Part shown: positions 60,644 to 64,000 of the stretch, one piece after another
How the letters are laid out: each line of letters opens with the position of its first letter
How positions within the stretch are numbered: position 1 is the first letter of the stretch
Origin: Raffaelea ambrosiae
Lineage: Eukaryota > Ascomycota > Sordariomycetes > Ophiostomatales > Ophiostomataceae
Direction: 5' to 3'
NCBI GenBank assembly: GCA_002778195.1
Contig: PCDI01000003.1
Location: forward strand, 496,001 to 560,000
Length of the DNA: 64,000 nt
The notes under the pieces: model-generated
Seen by the model: the letters and a program-made list of their open reading frames with translations, nothing else
Database searches by the model: none
Told to the model about the DNA's origin: nothing
Translations under genes and position numbers: made by a program

Positions 60644-62362
60644 ATGTTTTCCCAAGTGAGTGCAGACCCATCGAGAGGAGGAGGGGGGGGCGGGCGTGCG
60701 GTTGCCCAGCCCATAAGCTACCTGGGCCCATGCCGGGAAGCGAGCTCTCCCAGCCTTGCACGGAGCCCGTGATGGTGGCCATGGAGGATGATGTGCCAGA
60801 CTAGAGCCTCGCGAATAGGCATTCCACAAGACAACCCACAGTCAATCCGATAGCTTGTCCTTACCACATGTCCTACTCACACCTACTTACTCCCCCTCTC
60901 CCCCCAGAAAAAACCGTACTCGGCGGTCACCGTCACCGTCGAGCGGCTCACCAGCGAGTCGTACGAAGAAGACGACCTCAGCGGCATCCCCGACCTCGTC
61001 GAGGTCATCAAGCTGCAGGCGTCGGGTCCCACCGAGGCCGCCCGCGCCATCCGCAAGAAGCTCAAGTACGGCAGCGTCCACCGCCAGCTGCGCGCCCTGA
61101 CCCTGCTGGACGGTCTCATCCAGAACGCCGGCCCGCGCTTCCAGCGCTCTTTTGCCGACGAGCCTCTGCTGGAGCGCCTCCGCGTCTGCGGCACGTCCGA
61201 CCTCTCGGACCCGGATGTCAAGAAAAAGTGCTCCGAGCTGTTCCGCAGCTGGGCCGTCGAGTACAAGAACACGCCCGGGCTCGAGCGGGTGGCACGCCTG
61301 TACAAGGAGCTGCCGCAGCGCAAGCAGGTGGTGACGCAGGAGCGGTCCAGGGTGGTGCGGGAGACGGAGAACCCCTTTGATGCCGACGAAGACGAGGAGG
61401 AGAAGGAGAAGGAGAAGGAGAGACAACAGCAGGCGGCCGGTGGGCCCTCCACCTCCACCCAGCCCACCGGCCGCGTCGAATCCTTTAGCTATCTGTCCAA
61501 GGACAAGGAAAAGGAGAAGAAGAAGAAGGAAAAGGCCAAGAAAAAGGGCCGCAAGCCGTTCAACCTCGAGGCCGAAAAGGGACTCATGAAGGCCACGATT
61601 GCCGACGCGTCCATGGCGTCGACGGACCTCATGAACACGCTGCAGACCATCAACCGCGAGGAGGAGCGCATCTCGGAGAACCCCAAGGCCATTGAGCACT
61701 TTGAAAAGTGCAAGCTCTTGCGGAGAAAGATTTTGCGATATGTAAGTGGTGGGGGGGGGAGGGCCATTGTTCTTAACTGCTCGACTTCGCGACTGCACCG
61801 CCTCTTCTTGACCTCGTCTTGATCGTTCCTTCACTAACACCTCTAGATCTATTTGGTCAACTCGGAAGAGTACCTCGGCAGCCTCTTACATGCCAACGAC
61901 GAACTCGTCCAAGCCCTCATGACGTTTGAACAGCTCGACCGCTCCATTGACGCCGACAGCGACTCCGACGACGACATTGCCGAGCAGGCCCACCGGTATC
62001 GCATGATCGCCGAAAAGGGCAAGGACCCGGCATCCCCGACCGCTCCGGGTGCTGAGCTGGCCGGCTTGAGTCTCGACACGCCTGCGGGGGCAACGGCAGC
62101 AGCACCGGCGGCGCCGCCGCCCGTCCCTCGCGTAGCTCAGTTGTCGTCGAGACCGGCTGCGCCGCCCCGGCCGTCGCCCATGTCCAAGCCCAAGATTTTG
62201 GCCAGCGGTGCGATCAGCCGGCGTCCGCCTCCCAAGGCCGCAGCAGACGACTCGGACGGCGGGGACAGCTACGATGACAACGAGGATGAGAACGACCCGT
62301 TTGCCGACCGGAACGAGGTGAACACGCCGAAAGTCGAGCGAGGGGAGCCTAAGTGGCAGTGA
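60644..62362 (+). CDS. lsb5: Lsb5-type VHS/GAT endocytic adaptor
   Basis: Exons 60644-60655, 60908-61741 and 61847-62362 give 453 residues. The first exon encodes only MFSQ; the GTGAGT donor at 60656 and the CCCCAG acceptor at 60907 join it in phase 0 to KKPYSAVTVTVERLTSESYE, the typical Lsb5 N-terminus. Residues about 5-150 form an ENTH/VHS-like helical domain (IRKKLKYG, QLRALTLLDGLIQNAG, DVKKKCSELFRSWA). Residues about 200-310 (KATIADASMASTDLMNTLQ to QALMTFEQLDRSID) resemble a GAT domain, which in the family binds Arf GTPases and ubiquitin. An NPF tripeptide at 159-161 and a DPF at 432-434 are short endocytic docking motifs, for Sla1- or EH-domain and AP-2-type partners respectively. In yeast, Lsb5 (354 residues) binds Las17 and Sla1 at cortical actin sites; that role is inferred here. 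A Lys/Glu-rich linker and a Pro/Ala-rich tail account for the extra length. Confidence 0.93.
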
Positions 62363-62934
62363 GTTATGAGTAGGAGGCTGAATAAGGGGGTTCGATGGGG
62401 TAAAGATTGCATGGATGACGAGGAGACCACTCGGAGAAGGGTATGAGGAGGAGAGCATGGGAACGTGAGAGCATGACGAGAGCATTTCTTTGTTTACAGT
62501 TGCAATTCCATGGGCAGCGAGAGTAGTTTGATTCCATATCCAGATGCCGCATTTTGCTTGTCTTCTTGGGTGTTTTCACCTGCTGTCAACAGTTTTCTTT
62601 CCGGTCTTTCCGATATTTTTTGTTTTGTTTCTCTATCCTTTTCAGCCCCTCTCTGCTTTCCATCCGTTCCTTCCTTTCTGCTATTAATTTCTATTTTCTC
62701 GCCGTATTTTTTTCCTCTTTTCCTTCGAATAGCCTTTATAAGGCCCACTTAGACCTCCGGGGATGCTCGGATACGCCGGTGCCAGTGACGGCTTACAAGG
62801 ACGAGAATAATCTGCTCGGAAATGGAATTGAGGAAGAGAACGAAGCCGATCTATTGTTATTCCGAATCAGCTCAATCCCACTGCATTGCTCTCCAAAAGG
62901 CATTCCTCTAATTGTTCATCAACGAAACTGCATC
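62363..62934. other. Intergenic, Lsb5 to ankyrin relic
   Basis: Contains the probable 3' end of Lsb5 and a T/C-rich tract (about 62550-62730). The reading frame of the ankyrin relic is open upstream from 62935 to 62554, and part of it (about 62740-62934) could be older coding sequence of the same relic. Confidence 0.5.
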
Positions 62935-63287
62935 ATGTCGGCGCGACTAGAAGAGCATATGCGAGTTCGAAGGCAGTTCCAAGCCTACGGGGGGGAGACG
63001 TTCACCGAGGACAACTATTACACTATGCTCTTAAACGAAAGTCGCAAACGCAGTCCGAAACACAGTCGCCCACACCCGCGAACGACATTATCAAGATGCT
63101 CGACTTATTACTAGAACGCGACGCGCCACTGAACTTGACTTTGTACGCCGACGACGAAGCATCGTCCCACAATTATCGCAACTCTGACCATGGCACACCC
63201 TTACACGAGGCGGCGCAGATGGGCCACGTCGAGGCCGTTCAGTACCTGCTGGCGCAGGGTGCTGGTATGAGTATTGCAAATACATAA
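62935..63287 (+). pseudogene. Ankyrin-repeat protein relic, frameshifted and truncated
   Basis: From ATG 62935 one frame encodes MSARLEEHMRVRRQFQAYGG and then TEDNYYTMLLNES, which reads like real protein up to about 63045. The same frame then decays and stops at 63114. The next frame takes over around 63050-63085 with NDIIKMLDLLLERDAPLNLT and then an ankyrin repeat, DHGTPLHEAAQMGHVEAVQY followed by LLAQGA. The frame ends in a TAA at 63285-63287, where a complete ankyrin protein would continue. No GT-AG intron of plausible size joins the two frames. A sequencing error could explain the shift but not the early end, so a decayed gene is the better reading. Ankyrin proteins are numerous and fast-evolving in filamentous fungi, and the original function cannot be inferred. 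Confidence 0.5.
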
Positions 63288-64000
63288 AGGTATATCGTTT
63301 AGTAGTTGGGTCGGTTGTACGTTTTTTTTTCTTAATTTTTTTCATCCTTATTTTAATTTTTTAAATAAAAAAACCCTTTTGACACCTTAGCTCATGGCGT
63401 GTGTGGATTGTCTTGGCGGCTTTCTCTCTTTGGCAACTGCCCTTCGTAGAAGCTCTGTACCTCGGCAACTACTAACCACCTGATAAGCATGCGAAGTCTA
63501 CTGATCCCGACAGCTCCAGCTTCACATATATCTTGAATTTATTACACTCTTGTGTCTTTTGTGTTTGTTCGTACTTTTGACGATTGCTTTGTTTCTTCTC
63601 ACACACCCGAAAACGTGCCGCTGTCTGGCTTCTGAGACAGAGACTCTTTGATTACGACGCCGGTGCACCCATGGCAACTACCATGGCAACTACCCCTCCA
63701 CGAGCCGCTGGCTTGCAAAAAGCCAGTCAGCGGGCTCGTAATACGAATTGGTCGGCCAGCACAAGTTCATGACGTTGCTTACTGACACCAGCTCCCAGCT
63801 AAACAATACGCCTGTCTATTTCCCCTCTCCCTGTTTCCGCCATGATGGCTTCGCCGCCGGTTCCGTTCCGTGGGTTGCGCCCTGGTGGCCAGGGATGCTG
63901 CGGGAAAGAAAAGAAAAGAGGCTTTCATTCAGCAGCGCTGTCGCATTTGTTGGGTCGCCGTTGTGCCAAGGCAAGGCACAGCCTTGCTTGCCTGTGCATA
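63288..64000. other. Right-hand end, no gene recognised
   Basis: About 700 bases with A/T runs near 63320-63375 and a short ATGGCAACTACC duplication near 63670-63690. No gene, RNA or mobile element is supported. Confidence 0.6.

Overview
The window looks like nuclear chromosomal DNA of a filamentous ascomycete (Pezizomycotina, most likely a Sordariomycete). The evidence is short GT-AG introns of about 65-250 bases with CTAAC/CTGAC branch sites and GTATGT/GTGAGT/GTAAGT donors, GC-rich coding exons, pyrimidine-rich leaders, and proteins of fungus-restricted families (DASH subunit Dad1, Tbf1, a GATA_AreA-motif plus DUF3295 protein, Lsb5). I cannot name the species.

Five genes can be modelled with confidence, all on the + strand. 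From the left they are: a telobox-Myb telomere/promoter-binding protein of the Tbf1 type (4124-8051, 3 exons); the kinetochore DASH subunit Dad1 (8832-9418, 3 exons); a full-length ABC transporter of the ABCC/MRP subfamily (12013-17435, 6 exons); a DUF1752 (GATA_AreA)/DUF3295 protein of unknown function (51122-53335, 2 exons); and the endocytic VHS/GAT-domain adaptor Lsb5 (60644-62362, 3 exons). A frameshifted and truncated ankyrin-repeat relic follows at 62935-63287. All intron phases close without a frameshift, which supports the models. The genes do not form an obvious pathway or cluster.

The rest is very gene-poor for such a fungus. Between the ABC transporter and the DUF3295 gene lie about 33.7 kb (17436-51121) in which I recognise no gene, RNA gene or transposon on either strand. 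Further gaps are 1-4123, 9419-12012 and 53336-60643. They hold long homopolymers (G20, G22, A20), polypyrimidine stretches, microsatellites and several tandem arrays with 8- or 12-base units. Some long open frames occur there, but they run through homopolymers and microsatellites and lack any recognisable family signature.

The most unusual signal is a short dispersed motif, TACTATGTA or its complement TACATAGTA. I count it by eye twelve times between 22.8 and 56.4 kb, always outside genes, and twice as closely spaced inverted pairs that could form hairpins. I saw none in the first 22 kb. Other points of interest are a compound hairpin just upstream of the Tbf1 start codon, an 18-base G run next to the first Dad1 splice donor, a stop-free intron of 42 codons that splits the AreA-like motif of the DUF3295 gene, and repeat-encoded insertions inside the ABC transporter.
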